DNA from: Tritrichomonas foetus
Lineage: Eukaryota > Parabasalia > Tritrichomonadida > Tritrichomonadidae
Reading direction: 5' to 3'
Assembly: GCA_001839685.1 (NCBI GenBank)
Contig: MLAK01000970.1
Coordinates: 2,082-44,231 of the forward strand
DNA: 42,150 nt
Below the pieces are notes generated by a model. That model was not told the origin of the DNA. It saw only the letters and a program-made list of their open reading frames with translations, and made no database searches. Made by a program: the position numbers and the translations under genes. Positions 28,654-38,640 of the stretch are shown here, in pieces (position 1 is the first letter of the stretch; every line of letters starts with the position of its first letter).

Positions 28654-31518
28654 ATGAATCGAGATTTGATCCAGAAAGATTTTGCATTAATAGCAGGAAT
28701 CGAGGGCAATACCGTTGCCTGCCTGTCTCCTCAGTCTTATCAAGTTACGATGACTCAAAACGATCAGTCTATTTCTTTAACATTTTTTATTCCAACAAAA
28801 TACCCGAGCGTTGCCCCCTTATGTTCAATTTCTGATTCAAACAATATAAATAATATAGCCGAAATTGAATCGAGAGTGAAAGAATGCTGCACATTTATCA
28901 AAAATCAAGAAAATTTATTTTTGATGATAATTCTCGAAATTCGCTCGATTTTATGGAACGAAATCGATTCAAGTTCACAGGACGTTCGTTTTCCAGATTC
29001 AATAGAAACATCCCGATTGATCGTAGAAACGACACTTAATCAAAACATTGGTGATGAATGGATTCGAAAACGAATCAACTCATTCCAACCGCCAAAACCG
29101 TTTGGACAAGATAAGCTCACTCGGGACGCTTTATTAATATATTGCTTTTTTCGAGCCTGTAGTGGTGACTATAGCTTAGAAGAATGTGCCCACATATTGA
29201 CAACACAATTTCATGCCATAGAACCACCTTGTCCTCCAATTTCGTCAATTCCAATGTTGATTTCCAACTTTCTTGATGATTATAAAACATTGCCGGCTTA
29301 CCTACAAGATTTATTTCAAGCTGCTGATAATAATGCATCACAAACCATGTCGTTCTTTAACGATTTCACTGTGATTTCTTTATGTGCTCCATCTGTCGTT
29401 CGAGCTAGAAATCGTGTCGACAGACGAATCTATGCAATTAAAGTTATCTTTTTGAAAGACAAAACAACTGTTTTACCACCAGAAATTACTCAAATTACAC
29501 AATTACAACATCGATATATTGTTAGATATTATAATTCCTGGATTAATGAATGTAATGCTGATGATTCTCGTTCAATTTCTGATGCATTCTGCTTGTCGCC
29601 ACCGATTAAGACTCCCGCCAATTTTTTATTCATGCAAATGGATTATTTAAATGGAAAACCATTATCGGAAATGCTTCATGACCCACACTTTTTCGAAATG
29701 AGTGGATTTCAATGGAGAATCACTCAGCAAATACTTGAAGCTTTACATTATTTGCATTCGCATAATTTTGTCCATAATTCAATGACAACCACTAGTATTA
29801 TTGTTGATAACGAAAATGCAAAAATGGGTGATTTTAGTGATAGAACAAAACTTCCACCATTTCCATATTGTGACCCAAGAGGTGTCATGGATATAAAAAG
29901 CGATATGTTTGCATTTGGTGTAGTTTTCTTTGAAATGTGGCATCCTTTTCAATCTGAAGATGAACGACTTCGAATTTTAACAAAACTTGTCAAAAATGGT
30001 GAAGTCCCTGAACAATGGAGCGTTGTTTTTCCTTTACAAGCGAAAATTGTATCCCTTTTAATGCAACCTGAGCAAAATAGACCATTGGCAATTGAATTAT
30101 TACCTTTAATTCCTACCAATGAAGTTGAAAAGGATTCATCTGATCTATTACAACTAACTAAAGCAATTTCAGCTGGAAATCTAAAGCTTGAATCTCATGC
30201 ACCTGAAGTACTTGCATCACTTTTCATGGAATCTCGAAAGTTACCTTTTAGATTAAATGACTTCCATAATCCAAGAGAAATATTCTCGACTGGTGATGAA
30301 CAAAATGGTACAATTCAAGATTTAACACGTGGTTTTGAGACATTTATGATTTTGAACTTTTATCGAATTGCACAAACATTTGGTGCTAAATTTTATGTAT
30401 CCAACTTTTTACAGCCACTATCTGATAAAGAAGGAATAGTTACAATTATGTCTCAAGATGGTGTTTTACACGGCCTTAAATCAAGTTGCACTTTATCATA
30501 TGTGAACATGGTTAAATCACAAAAAATTCAATCTTTGAAAACTTGTACAAGAATTACAACACTTCATGAATCAACTGGAAGTGTTGATCGAATTAGTGAA
30601 GATGATATTTTATCATTTGACACAGTTTCCAAAAAGAAAAGTATTTATAATTACTTCGATCATATGCAATTCATTGTACAATACATAGCTACTGTCTTTC
30701 CTGCATCTATTTATAAGCTCACATTAAGGATAAGTCATACACCTTTAATGAAATGGTTAAATACTCGGTATCCAAAAATCACTAATATGAAATTGGATTA
30801 TTTTCGTAATGTTATTCGTCGATCAGATGAAGATACAAGTGAAATTGATCAATACATTGAAGAGTTAAATATTTTGGTATCATTCATTACTAGAGCTGTA
30901 CAATTAATTGCACGACCTTTTGAATTACCAATTATTATTAATTCTTCAGCACCTACAAAGAAAATTGGAACAGGATTTGTTATTAAAATAACTGTTGCAA
31001 ATACTGTTGTAGCCTATTCTGGTTGCGTTACTTATAAAAACGAACAGAAAGAAATGCCATGGATTACTTCCACACGAATTCTGTTATTAAATGCATTATC
31101 AACCTTTAAACTCGGAAAGAATTATAAGCCAAATGCAAATGAAGTTTTTATTGTTTTAGTTTGCCAACCTTTCCAACCAACTGAGCCTTTACAAACAATT
31201 CCAAGAAAGGTTTATCCAGGGAAAGTGTGGAGTAATGCTTATGTTCAAATGCAGCCAATTGTCTCTCAAATACGAAGAAATAATATCGCTGCATCTTTTG
31301 CACCCAATGATGGTGAATCTGTACAGCATCATATGAATGAAGCTGAAATTAACTTTATTCCACTTGTCATGGTAGTTTATGTTGATGATCGAAATAAAAT
31401 AACGATTCGATTCTCATCATATTCGCCGTTACAGAAGAATTTAGAAACTCAAATTCTTTCTGATCAAAATATGAAAAGAAGAGTAACAATACAACCTATT
31501 ACTTTCCATAATAAATAA
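28654..31518 (+). CDS. GCN2-like protein: RWD, degenerate kinase, HisRS-like regions
   Basis: This is a 954-residue protein. An RWD domain occupies about 1-110 (YPSVAPLCSI is the typical 'YP...P' turn). A kinase-like domain follows at about 240-475: Lys263 in IYAIKV and the helix ILEALHYLHSH. The catalytic loop reads VHNSMTTTSIIV, so the HRD Asp is Ser376 and the metal-binding Asn is Ser381. DFG reads DFS (393-395), and SDMFAFGVVFFEM (416-428) keeps the structural Asp-x-x-x-x-Gly. A region resembling the histidyl-tRNA synthetase-like part of GCN2 follows (FETFMILNFYRIAQTFGAKF at 561-580; TLRISHTPLMKWL at 690-702), with a C-terminal anticodon-binding-like domain. GCN2 senses uncharged tRNA and phosphorylates eIF2alpha; here catalysis is probably lost. 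TAA+A ends the gene. Confidence 0.7.
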   Translation: MNRDLIQKDFALIAGIEGNTVACLSPQSYQVTMTQNDQSISLTFFIPTKYPSVAPLCSISDSNNINNIAEIESRVKECCTFIKNQENLFLMIILEIRSILWNEIDSSSQDVRFPDSIETSRLIVETTLNQNIGDEWIRKRINSFQPPKPFGQDKLTRDALLIYCFFRACSGDYSLEECAHILTTQFHAIEPPCPPISSIPMLISNFLDDYKTLPAYLQDLFQAADNNASQTMSFFNDFTVISLCAPSVVRARNRVDRRIYAIKVIFLKDKTTVLPPEITQITQLQHRYIVRYYNSWINECNADDSRSISDAFCLSPPIKTPANFLFMQMDYLNGKPLSEMLHDPHFFEMSGFQWRITQQILEALHYLHSHNFVHNSMTTTSIIVDNENAKMGDFSDRTKLPPFPYCDPRGVMDIKSDMFAFGVVFFEMWHPFQSEDERLRILTKLVKNGEVPEQWSVVFPLQAKIVSLLMQPEQNRPLAIELLPLIPTNEVEKDSSDLLQLTKAISAGNLKLESHAPEVLASLFMESRKLPFRLNDFHNPREIFSTGDEQNGTIQDLTRGFETFMILNFYRIAQTFGAKFYVSNFLQPLSDKEGIVTIMSQDGVLHGLKSSCTLSYVNMVKSQKIQSLKTCTRITTLHESTGSVDRISEDDILSFDTVSKKKSIYNYFDHMQFIVQYIATVFPASIYKLTLRISHTPLMKWLNTRYPKITNMKLDYFRNVIRRSDEDTSEIDQYIEELNILVSFITRAVQLIARPFELPIIINSSAPTKKIGTGFVIKITVANTVVAYSGCVTYKNEQKEMPWITSTRILLLNALSTFKLGKNYKPNANEVFIVLVCQPFQPTEPLQTIPRKVYPGKVWSNAYVQMQPIVSQIRRNNIAASFAPNDGESVQHHMNEAEINFIPLVMVVYVDDRNKITIRFSSYSPLQKNLETQILSDQNMKRRVTIQPITFHNK

Positions 31519-32033
31519 AACGCGGATATTACATACACACACATTTCTTTCCCAATCTTTACTTTTGATTTTTTTCTTTTTTTTTTTATTATCTTTTTCA
31601 ACATTTTCTTTTTATAGGTAAGCTTATCAATGTGATGGTTTAGAGACATAATGACAAAAACTTTGGTTTCTATTGTAAATTTTCCATCCATGGACATCGA
31701 TGCTCATGAAAAATTTTGTGACATTAAATAGCAATTTGCCTTTTGAAAACAAGTTTATGTCATTCGAAAATTTTTACCATGACAACAAAAACTACGATAG
31801 AATTAATTGACCAAACAAAGTTCAATTTTTTTCGTTCACAGATTATATGATACTATTCAAATATTCTAACGTTTAATTTTTATGAAAAACCTTTCACTTA
31901 TCTGATAGAAAAAGTTAAAATAAGTTAAATTAATCTATCAATTTTTGTTAAACGTGACTTTCTTGCTTTGAATTTATTCAAAGAATTTGATAATAATCAT
32001 CATTATTATTTCGAGTTATTTGATTATTTAAGT
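31519..32033. other. Spacer between GCN2-like and kinase genes
   Basis: AT-rich spacer. It contains TCATT-type initiator motifs (about 31998-32008), consistent with a start at 32034 for the next gene. No other feature is seen. Confidence 0.45.
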
Positions 32034-32927
32034 ATGCAAAGCTTGACTCCTCCTACAAGAGTCAAACAATATCGACTTCTATCGCTTCTACATAAATCAC
32101 CAAATAGTTTCGTTTACGCAGCAGTCGAGCCGTCAACTTCAGAAAAATTAGTCATCAAATTAATCGATACCACCCACACGCCTTTCGAACGGTACGAAAC
32201 GGAAACATCCCTAATGAATAGCATGAATCAGCGATACGTGATGAGAATCAAGAAAAGCTTCGATTGTGGCGGATTTCGAGTATTAATTATGAGTCGTGCC
32301 GCTGGAGGCGATCTGCACGCAGCTGTTCATGGAGGAAAAATCACTTCACTTTCACAATGCGCAAAAATAATGTATCGTCTTTTATCTGCAACTGATTATC
32401 TCCATACTCAACGAATTCTTCACGGCGATATAAAGGACGCAAATGTACTCCTTCTTTCTTCCACTAGTGACGACCCGAAGCCAGCCTTGACCGATTTTGG
32501 ATTTGCTGTCGTATTGCCGGAATCAGAAAAGTGCCATTGCAATTTGGGAACAGGCTCGTTTGCATCACCTGAATTATTGAACCTTGAGCCGCATAGTTTT
32601 CAATCTGATATTTGGTCACTTGGTGTTACTTTTTATGTATTATTGAGTGGAAAAGAGCCTTATCAATCCGACAATTTAGATTACTTGAGAAATATTCTGC
32701 CGAAAAGAAGGCCGACTTTTTCTGGTGGATTTTTCGACGAGGCACCGCCATCACTTATCAAAATGGTTGAATCGATGATGGCGCTCAATCAGATTCACAG
32801 GCCGACTGCAAGGCACTGCATGGAGAGCCCATTCTTCCGAGAGATTCTTGGAAATGAATGGATTGCAAAAGAAAATGCAGAGATTTTTGGTCAATACAGC
32901 TCAAATGGAAGCTCTCGCAGCTTTTAG
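32034..32927 (+). CDS. Ser/Thr protein kinase, atypical glycine loop and HGD
   Basis: This is a kinase domain across nearly the whole protein, 297 residues from the ATG at 32034. A longer frame opens at an ATG-like codon at 31968 (319 residues), but its extra 22 residues lie before the domain, and TCATT lies between the two starts. In the longer numbering: no glycine-rich loop (LLHKSPNSFVYAAVE at 40-54), Lys64 in LVIKLI, catalytic loop HGDIKDANVLLL (152-163, Gly replacing the HRD Arg but Asp154 and Asn159 kept), DFG (176-178), SPE (200-202) and SDIWSLGVTFYVLLSG (213-228). CAMK/AGC-like features suggest an active enzyme not regulated through an RD-type activation loop. Substrate unknown. It ends with TAG. 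Confidence 0.8.
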   Translation: MQSLTPPTRVKQYRLLSLLHKSPNSFVYAAVEPSTSEKLVIKLIDTTHTPFERYETETSLMNSMNQRYVMRIKKSFDCGGFRVLIMSRAAGGDLHAAVHGGKITSLSQCAKIMYRLLSATDYLHTQRILHGDIKDANVLLLSSTSDDPKPALTDFGFAVVLPESEKCHCNLGTGSFASPELLNLEPHSFQSDIWSLGVTFYVLLSGKEPYQSDNLDYLRNILPKRRPTFSGGFFDEAPPSLIKMVESMMALNQIHRPTARHCMESPFFREILGNEWIAKENAEIFGQYSSNGSSRSF

Positions 32928-33364
32928 AATCGCCAATTTTTTTCCCCTTATTCACAAATTTAGAAATTTCTAATTTTCAAAATTGAAAAATGCGAAAACC
33001 GAATGAAACATTTGAACACCAAAGTAGTGTATGTATTTCATAATCATGTTAATTAATAAAGAAATAAAGTATATTAAATTAATATACTTTTATTCATCCT
33101 TTAGTAGTTTTGTAACAATACCTTTTGAGCTGTCTCATGATTAAATAAAATAATTATTTTTGTTTCTTTTTGCAAACCGACAATATATTCATTCACAACC
33201 AGTGTAAATTGATAATCTCATTAGTCTATCTTTCTGTAATGAGACTATCTCGAAAAATATACAGAAATTAGAATTAATTAAAAGAAGAAAACAAAATATA
33301 AAAAAATAGAAACAAAATTTACATATAAACAGATTATCATAGTTACAATCATAAATAATAAAAC
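32928..33364. other. Convergent 3' spacer with a perfect hairpin
   Basis: AT-rich spacer between the kinase and CLASP gene ends. It contains the hairpin listed at 33066-33090. No gene seen. Confidence 0.5.
33066..33090. repeat. Hairpin with an 11-bp perfect stem between convergent genes
   Basis: AAAGTATATTA and TAATATACTTT are separated by AAT. Its position between two gene ends is compatible with a 3'-end signal or a chance AT palindrome. Confidence 0.45.
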
Positions 33365-35437
33365 TCAGGTTTTGTGTTGTTGATCATAGAACCTTTGAAC
33401 AAGGGTTTGATTAATTTCCGATATTTTAGAAATTTGTTCACGAAAACTTTCTCCAAACGCTATTAAAAACCTCACGTAAAGCATCACTGCTGTTCGCCTA
33501 GCAGTTAAATGTTTTGATTCAAAAAGCGGAAGAATTGCATCTGGTACGATTTCTTTATACTTTGTTAATTCATTTTTCGATAATGATGAGAAAAACTCTT
33601 CCATAATGATTCCAATCTCACCTGGAGATTCATCAATGAGTGGAAAAATTGTTGATTTAAAGTTAATTGTATTCATCATCCTTAATAAGCATCTCTCAGC
33701 AATCGGTGGTATAATTGATTGACTATCCTTTAGTAAATTAACGATTGGTTCAACTAAAGTATCAAGGGGGACATTTAAATTACAAACACTTAAATCTTCA
33801 ATGAATTTTATAGTTCGTTCAACAACTTTTACATCTTTATGTTCAAGTAAATCAGATATCATTCCAAGTGAGCCTTGTAATGGACTATGGTCTTCACTTT
33901 CGAAAATAATACGAAGTAAATCATGATAAGGTTTACCATTAATTAAACAATTTACGATCATTTGCATGGCTTTTTGAATAGATAAACTTTTACCATCTAA
34001 AGATTCAATGACGGTTTTAGAATCAGGAATTTTTGATTTTTTCTTGGCAAATTGTCTCAATAAGAAAATTGAATTTTCTGACAATTCATATTCTGGCACT
34101 TTTGTCAAAACTGCTGCACCAAAACTGATTTTATCAACACCTTTCTTAAAGTCATTGATAAGGTCATCAAATCCGTAAACAGCTAAAGCTTTCCGTAAAA
34201 TAATTTCGTTGAATTTAGTGGAATTTAAAATTGATGTCATTCCTTTCTTTAAATCTTTTGGACATTCTTCTAAAAGCGAGACAATGACTGTCTGCCAGAT
34301 TGAATTGTCTGGTGACAAACTTACAGCATGAGGAATAATTTCAGATATCTGATGTTTCTGGGGATCGAATTTATTTGGATTCTGCAACATATTTGAAACT
34401 TGTTGTGCTATGAAAGAAGCCTCAGAAGAGTTTGAAGGCATAGAAAGTGTATAATTAGAATTGAATATTGTTGTTGAGGACGAATGAGGTGAATTAGGTG
34501 ACGCATAAGATGAATTTGATGAACAAGGTGAATTTATTGAGATGCGAGGTGAATTTGGCTGTGAATTCATTATAGTAGAATTTGATGAATTTGGTGAACT
34601 AGAGGCATATGGTGAAACACTTCCTACTTTTTTACTTCCCTTTAAAGTGTTGGATGAATAAGAAAGAGGCGATTTCGATTGTTGTTGTTCTTTTTCACGC
34701 GTGAAGGCAATCTGTTGTGATTGCTTACGCGGAGATGGTGTCCGCGGTCCAGGCTGGAAGCTATCAAGTTCTCGTGAAATTTGCCTCACTTCACTTGACT
34801 TGTCAGTTTTCAAATCATTTATGACATTTTTGATATGATTGAGAGAACTCTGGTATGATGAAGGTGGCCAAAATTGTTGAATTTTCAGAATCGATTCAGC
34901 AACAATTTTCCGATGAACTGTGCTTTTTGATGATACTTCATTTAAAATGCATCGAACCGTTCGGCGGTGCGGCGTTGATGCGGCTATTTGAAGGATAGCA
35001 AGTCTGCATGATTGTGAGATAATTGCAGTACCATGAGTAGTCTGTTTGAAGAAGGCAGGAATAAAAATATCAACGTAATTTGAAAACTGGCTTCCTAGAG
35101 TCTGCGCGGCCGCTGTAGCACACATTGAACCCCATCTAACGAGAGTTGAACGAAGGTCCGTCACGCAAGCTGCAATGTCTTGGGCTATTTCGCTGAAATC
35201 GAATCCGCTGAAGTTGAAAATTCCGCCTTTTATTAACGACATGACGCGTAAAATTGCTTCGCATTTGATGTTCCAGTCACTTTTTGACTGTAATTTGGTT
35301 TTTAAGGTCTCGAGTTCTAATGCGGCATCGAAGTTTTGACGAAGTGTAGCAGGAGAAATACCGGCAAGTGGATTTTCAAAGAGCGACGGAAGATCAGCGA
35401 GGCTATAATTTTGTGCGTCGCTACCTCGCCTCGACAT
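33365..35437 (-). CDS. CLASP-family TOG/HEAT microtubule protein
   Basis: About 690 residues from the ATG at 35437 (MSRRGSDAQNYS); the frame extends upstream to a TTG at 35500 that is not a likely start. The N-terminal TOG-like domain (about 40-225) has the CLASP_N signature: DWNIKCEAILRVMSLIKGG, LRSTLVRWGSMCATAAAQTL and SKSTVHRKIVAESILKIQQFWP. A disordered linker at about 230-350 is very rich in Ser/Asn/Pro (SSPNSSNSTIMNSQPNSPRI), a likely phosphorylation and microtubule-binding zone. The C-terminal half is HEAT-like (VERTIKFIEDLSVCNLNV and neighbours). CLASPs stabilise microtubule plus ends and kinetochore fibres, plausible in a cell with a large spindle and pelta-axostyle cytoskeleton. A canonical SxIP EB-binding motif was not seen. 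Family assignment is good, subfamily less so. Confidence 0.75.
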   Translation of the reverse strand: MSRRGSDAQNYSLADLPSLFENPLAGISPATLRQNFDAALELETLKTKLQSKSDWNIKCEAILRVMSLIKGGIFNFSGFDFSEIAQDIAACVTDLRSTLVRWGSMCATAAAQTLGSQFSNYVDIFIPAFFKQTTHGTAIISQSCRLAILQIAASTPHRRTVRCILNEVSSKSTVHRKIVAESILKIQQFWPPSSYQSSLNHIKNVINDLKTDKSSEVRQISRELDSFQPGPRTPSPRKQSQQIAFTREKEQQQSKSPLSYSSNTLKGSKKVGSVSPYASSSPNSSNSTIMNSQPNSPRISINSPCSSNSSYASPNSPHSSSTTIFNSNYTLSMPSNSSEASFIAQQVSNMLQNPNKFDPQKHQISEIIPHAVSLSPDNSIWQTVIVSLLEECPKDLKKGMTSILNSTKFNEIILRKALAVYGFDDLINDFKKGVDKISFGAAVLTKVPEYELSENSIFLLRQFAKKKSKIPDSKTVIESLDGKSLSIQKAMQMIVNCLINGKPYHDLLRIIFESEDHSPLQGSLGMISDLLEHKDVKVVERTIKFIEDLSVCNLNVPLDTLVEPIVNLLKDSQSIIPPIAERCLLRMMNTINFKSTIFPLIDESPGEIGIIMEEFFSSLSKNELTKYKEIVPDAILPLFESKHLTARRTAVMLYVRFLIAFGESFREQISKISEINQTLVQRFYDQQHKT

Positions 35438-35571
35438 TTTCTCGAACAGAATTTCTGAGGGAAATATCTCTTTTAGGAAATTTTGAAGTAACTTTTTCAA
35501 TTTTTATATAGTCATACGTTTGAAAAATAAAGCCCGCCAAACTATGAAAAAGTTTGTATTTTTCAATTGAT

Positions 35572-37008
35572 ATGTCATTCTTGATTCATATGAAGAAGAA
35601 TCAATTTTTCAATAGATTTCGTCTACGGCGCATTTTAAAAAATACAACTATATTGCTTTTTTTGTTGTTGATTGGAATGATAGTTTTCAGATATATAAAA
35701 AAAGATTCACAAGTTGATAAAATAATGTCGCCATCTTCATTTTTACATTTAACCAAATTGAAATTCCAGATAAATACATCTAATCCATACACAATTAAAA
35801 TAAGGAAGGCAGTTAGTTCAGCTTTTGATCAATATTATCATAAATGCTTAGGCTATGATGAATTTAGACCGAATACAAATGAATGCGTCAATTCTTTTGG
35901 ATTTTCATCCACAATATTTGATGCATTAGATGTTTTATATTTATTAGATTTAAAATTACAATATCAACAAGCAAAAAAATTCATTTTCTCAAATTTCACT
36001 TGTAAGAAACTCAGATGGGTAAATCGGAAAGAATTTTGGAGTAGATGCATTGGTTCTTTAATAAGTAGTTATATATTAACATCTGATCATCTATTTCTAG
36101 AAAAAGCAATAGAATGCTCAAATGAAGCTTTAGTATTTGATCACCATTCTTCTCCTTTTATTAATATTGAACAAAAAACTTATCGAAAACAAAATTGGAT
36201 AAAGGGAATCTCACTTTCTGACATTGTCGCAGGTCTACCAGAACTTTTTGCATTAAAAACATTAACAAAGAATGAATCATATTCAATTCATTATTTATCA
36301 ATTTTAAATAATATTCCACCACTAGAAAATCCACTTTATAATTTTTTTGATATTTCTGAAAAAGTTACAATTAAGGATTTAAGAAAGTTTGATGGAAATA
36401 TAGTATCATTCTATCAAACTTTGGCTATTGCACAATTGTTAAAGCCAATTAAATCAATTAAAGAAGTTCTAATTCAATCATTTCAAAATGTCACATTGCA
36501 AAAAAATAAAGAATCATTTTTTGAATTATATCATTTATTACCTACTTATGAAGTGGTCACATTATTAGACCAATTAAATATTCCATATGAAAATAATCTA
36601 ATTGATGAATTATTAAAAGCTATTGAAAATTTATATGATGATCCTTATAAAATATTCGAACCGGAATCAACTGATGAAGTTATTCCATTTAGATTTGATG
36701 GTTCAACTCTTCGATCTTTTATGAGGAATTCCACAGATATTCAAGAAGCAAGAACGAAAATTCTAGATATTGTTTCATTATCAATTGATAAATGTCAAGT
36801 TAATGAAGGATTCGCTGGAATTATGAGATCTTATACAAATGAATTAATATCTACCAATATTCAACATAGTAACTTTTTTGGACAATGGATAAGTTTTGCT
36901 GCATATTTGTTAACAAACCAATATAAAATTATACCAAATGCGATTTTTAATGATCGTGGACATATACTGTATTCAAATAATATCTTTCCAGACGAAGATG
37001 AAGAGTAA
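35572..37008 (+). CDS. GH47/EDEM-like type II membrane protein, degenerate active site
   Basis: 478 residues from the ATG at 35572; a second ATG at 35590 preceded by TCATT is an equally good start. A short basic N-terminus (FFNRFRLRRILKN) and one membrane helix (about residues 26-42, ILLFLLLIGMIVF) make it a type II ER/Golgi protein. The lumenal part aligns by eye to GH47 alpha-1,2-mannosidases: FSSTIFDALDVLYLLDLKLQ (111-130), KEFWSRCIGSLISSYIL (153-169, keeping the acid Glu154) and NFFGQWISFAAYLLTNQYKI at the end. Other key sites are changed: the 'iDSFYEYL' box reads NIVSFYQTL (Asp to Val278), 'RPE..ES' reads RFDGSTLRS, and the calcium-binding 'TEAH' is NDRGH (460-464). A lectin-like ERAD role is inferred. 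Confidence 0.65.
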   Translation: MSFLIHMKKNQFFNRFRLRRILKNTTILLFLLLIGMIVFRYIKKDSQVDKIMSPSSFLHLTKLKFQINTSNPYTIKIRKAVSSAFDQYYHKCLGYDEFRPNTNECVNSFGFSSTIFDALDVLYLLDLKLQYQQAKKFIFSNFTCKKLRWVNRKEFWSRCIGSLISSYILTSDHLFLEKAIECSNEALVFDHHSSPFINIEQKTYRKQNWIKGISLSDIVAGLPELFALKTLTKNESYSIHYLSILNNIPPLENPLYNFFDISEKVTIKDLRKFDGNIVSFYQTLAIAQLLKPIKSIKEVLIQSFQNVTLQKNKESFFELYHLLPTYEVVTLLDQLNIPYENNLIDELLKAIENLYDDPYKIFEPESTDEVIPFRFDGSTLRSFMRNSTDIQEARTKILDIVSLSIDKCQVNEGFAGIMRSYTNELISTNIQHSNFFGQWISFAAYLLTNQYKIIPNAIFNDRGHILYSNNIFPDEDEE

Positions 37009-37204
37009 GAGATATTAAATTAAATCTTACATTCAAAACACCCAATAGGATTCCTCAAAAATTATTCATAATTGATTGAGTTAATACCCATTCATTATTG
37101 AATACAATTGATCATGAACTATATACTTTTGTAATAAAAATAATAGTGAATTTAATTTTGAAACGATTCCATATCAGTTTTCTTTTCATTCATGTTCATG
37201 TTAG

Positions 37205-37630
37205 AGAATAGAACACAATTCCCAAATATGAAAATGGAAGTCCACCTATTATTGGTCTAGAAAAAATGCATGAAGCAGTCCTGAAAATAACTATGTCAAA
37301 TATTCCTGAATTTGATCAACTCATAGGTTTGCTTTTTTGATTGAAATACTATAAAAGACAATTTTAGACTTCTGGTAGTAGAAATATAATACCAATTGGG
37401 AAATGTTAGAAATTGGAAGCCACTTCATCGAATCATTTAATAACCAACGAATAAATGATTCTGGTAATCCAGAAGCTTTTGATGATTTGATACTCATGAG
37501 GTTCTGTCATATACCTGACAGTTATGTCAGTCTTGGATTTGGAGATACTTTGAGAGAAGACCTTAATAAATCCAATTTCATGTTCCATGATGAGAAATAT
37601 GAAGAAGACCCAAAAAATCGAAATAAATAG
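37205..37630 (+). pseudogene. Decayed gene of unknown product
   Basis: Coding-like sequence begins IPKYENGSPPIIGLEKMHEA, then VLKITMSNIPEFDQLIGLL. After stops and a frame change it becomes the open frame 37403-37630 (SFNNQRINDSGNPEAFDDLI, then CHIPDSYVSLGFGDTLREDL), ending in TAG. The two parts read as one former gene. No family is recognised, and a short real gene at 37403-37630 alone cannot be excluded. Confidence 0.4.
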
Positions 37631-38413
37631 AGAAAAATAAAATAAGCTGCCTTTCGTTAGGAGAGCATTAAAAAACTTCATGGTTTTGATATAACATTTC
37701 AGAATATTTGTAGATTATAATACATTCATAAAAATAGTGAATAACTTTTCAAATCACGAGATATTAAAATTTTAGAAAAGAAATTATTTGATTGTCCTCA
37801 AATCTCATTATTAAAATGAAATTCATCAGTCATATTAACTTAATTCTATTATTTAAGAATATAGATATGAATTAAATTCAGTCATATCAACAAATAGGTT
37901 GGTTGAAATTTTGAGTGATTAATATTCGGAAACTTTTGTCTTTTTTGAGTTTACAAACGCTTATACAGACAACAATAAAAAACAAAACTAATCTCTAATC
38001 GGATCCAAAAAGAAAATATTATTTATCTTTTTCTAAATGTTGGCTGAATAAATTGTAACATTGGGACATTTTCTTTCAATTTATTTCACTTCGAAATCCT
38101 CATGTGTTGTTTCGGAGAGATGCAATTTTACAAAATTATCGACTCAATCTGCCATCAACGAACCAAATTAATGGCTCAATAATTCCTATTTCTGATGAAA
38201 ACAATTACAAACAACCTTTCACACTCGAATACCTCTCAAATATAAATTATTAACGTCCCAAATAATGACGGTGCCATTGAACCTGCCAACTAAATGACTA
38301 TCAGAGTCTATCCAAAATGAAAGTAAGAATAAAAATCAGTTTTCTAGACCGAAAAATAAGTTTAAAGTCAAAATAATAACGACAAATGTAAAAATAGACT
38401 TAGATAATCAGGT
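37631..38413. other. AT-rich spacer, nothing recognised
   Basis: No open frame of note, RNA gene or repeat is visible between the decayed gene and the HMG-box gene. Confidence 0.5.
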
Positions 38414-38626
38414 TTACTTTTCTCCTTTCTCTCTATTATAACGCTCTTTGTCTTCTTCGGCCATCTTAACGTATGGTGCCTTTTCTTCTTCGGTCATGGT
38501 CTTCCAAATTTTTCCGAGCTTCTTTCCGACATCGCCAAATTTAATTCCTGGGTTTTCGTCGATGATCTTTTGCCTATTTTGCTTGGTGAAGAACATGTAT
38601 GAGCTGGTTGGACGTTTAACAGACAT
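38414..38626 (-). CDS. Single HMG-box protein (Nhp6/HMGB-like)
   Basis: This 70-residue protein is almost entirely one HMG box (about 4-70): KRPTSSYMFFTKQNRQKIID with the 'P.saY..F' start, NPGIKFGDVGKKLGKIWKTM with the core Trp, and EEEKAPYVKMAEEDKERYN at the end. It should bend DNA non-sequence-specifically in the nucleus and assist chromatin remodelling or transcription, like yeast Nhp6. Overlapping initiator motifs (TCACT/TCATT at 38631-38640, minus strand) lie 5-14 nt upstream of the ATG. The stop is TAA followed by A. Length is minimal but normal for this class; no acidic tail is present. Confidence 0.93.
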   Translation of the reverse strand: MSVKRPTSSYMFFTKQNRQKIIDENPGIKFGDVGKKLGKIWKTMTEEEKAPYVKMAEEDKERYNREKGEK

Positions 38627-38630
38627 TTAA

Positions 38631-38640
38631 AATGAAGTGA
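38631..38640 (-). promoter_or_regulatory. Double initiator (TCACT TCATT) of the HMG-box gene
   Basis: Two adjacent TCAYW matches lie directly before the ATG at 38626, giving a 5' leader of at most about 12 nt. Confidence 0.55.
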
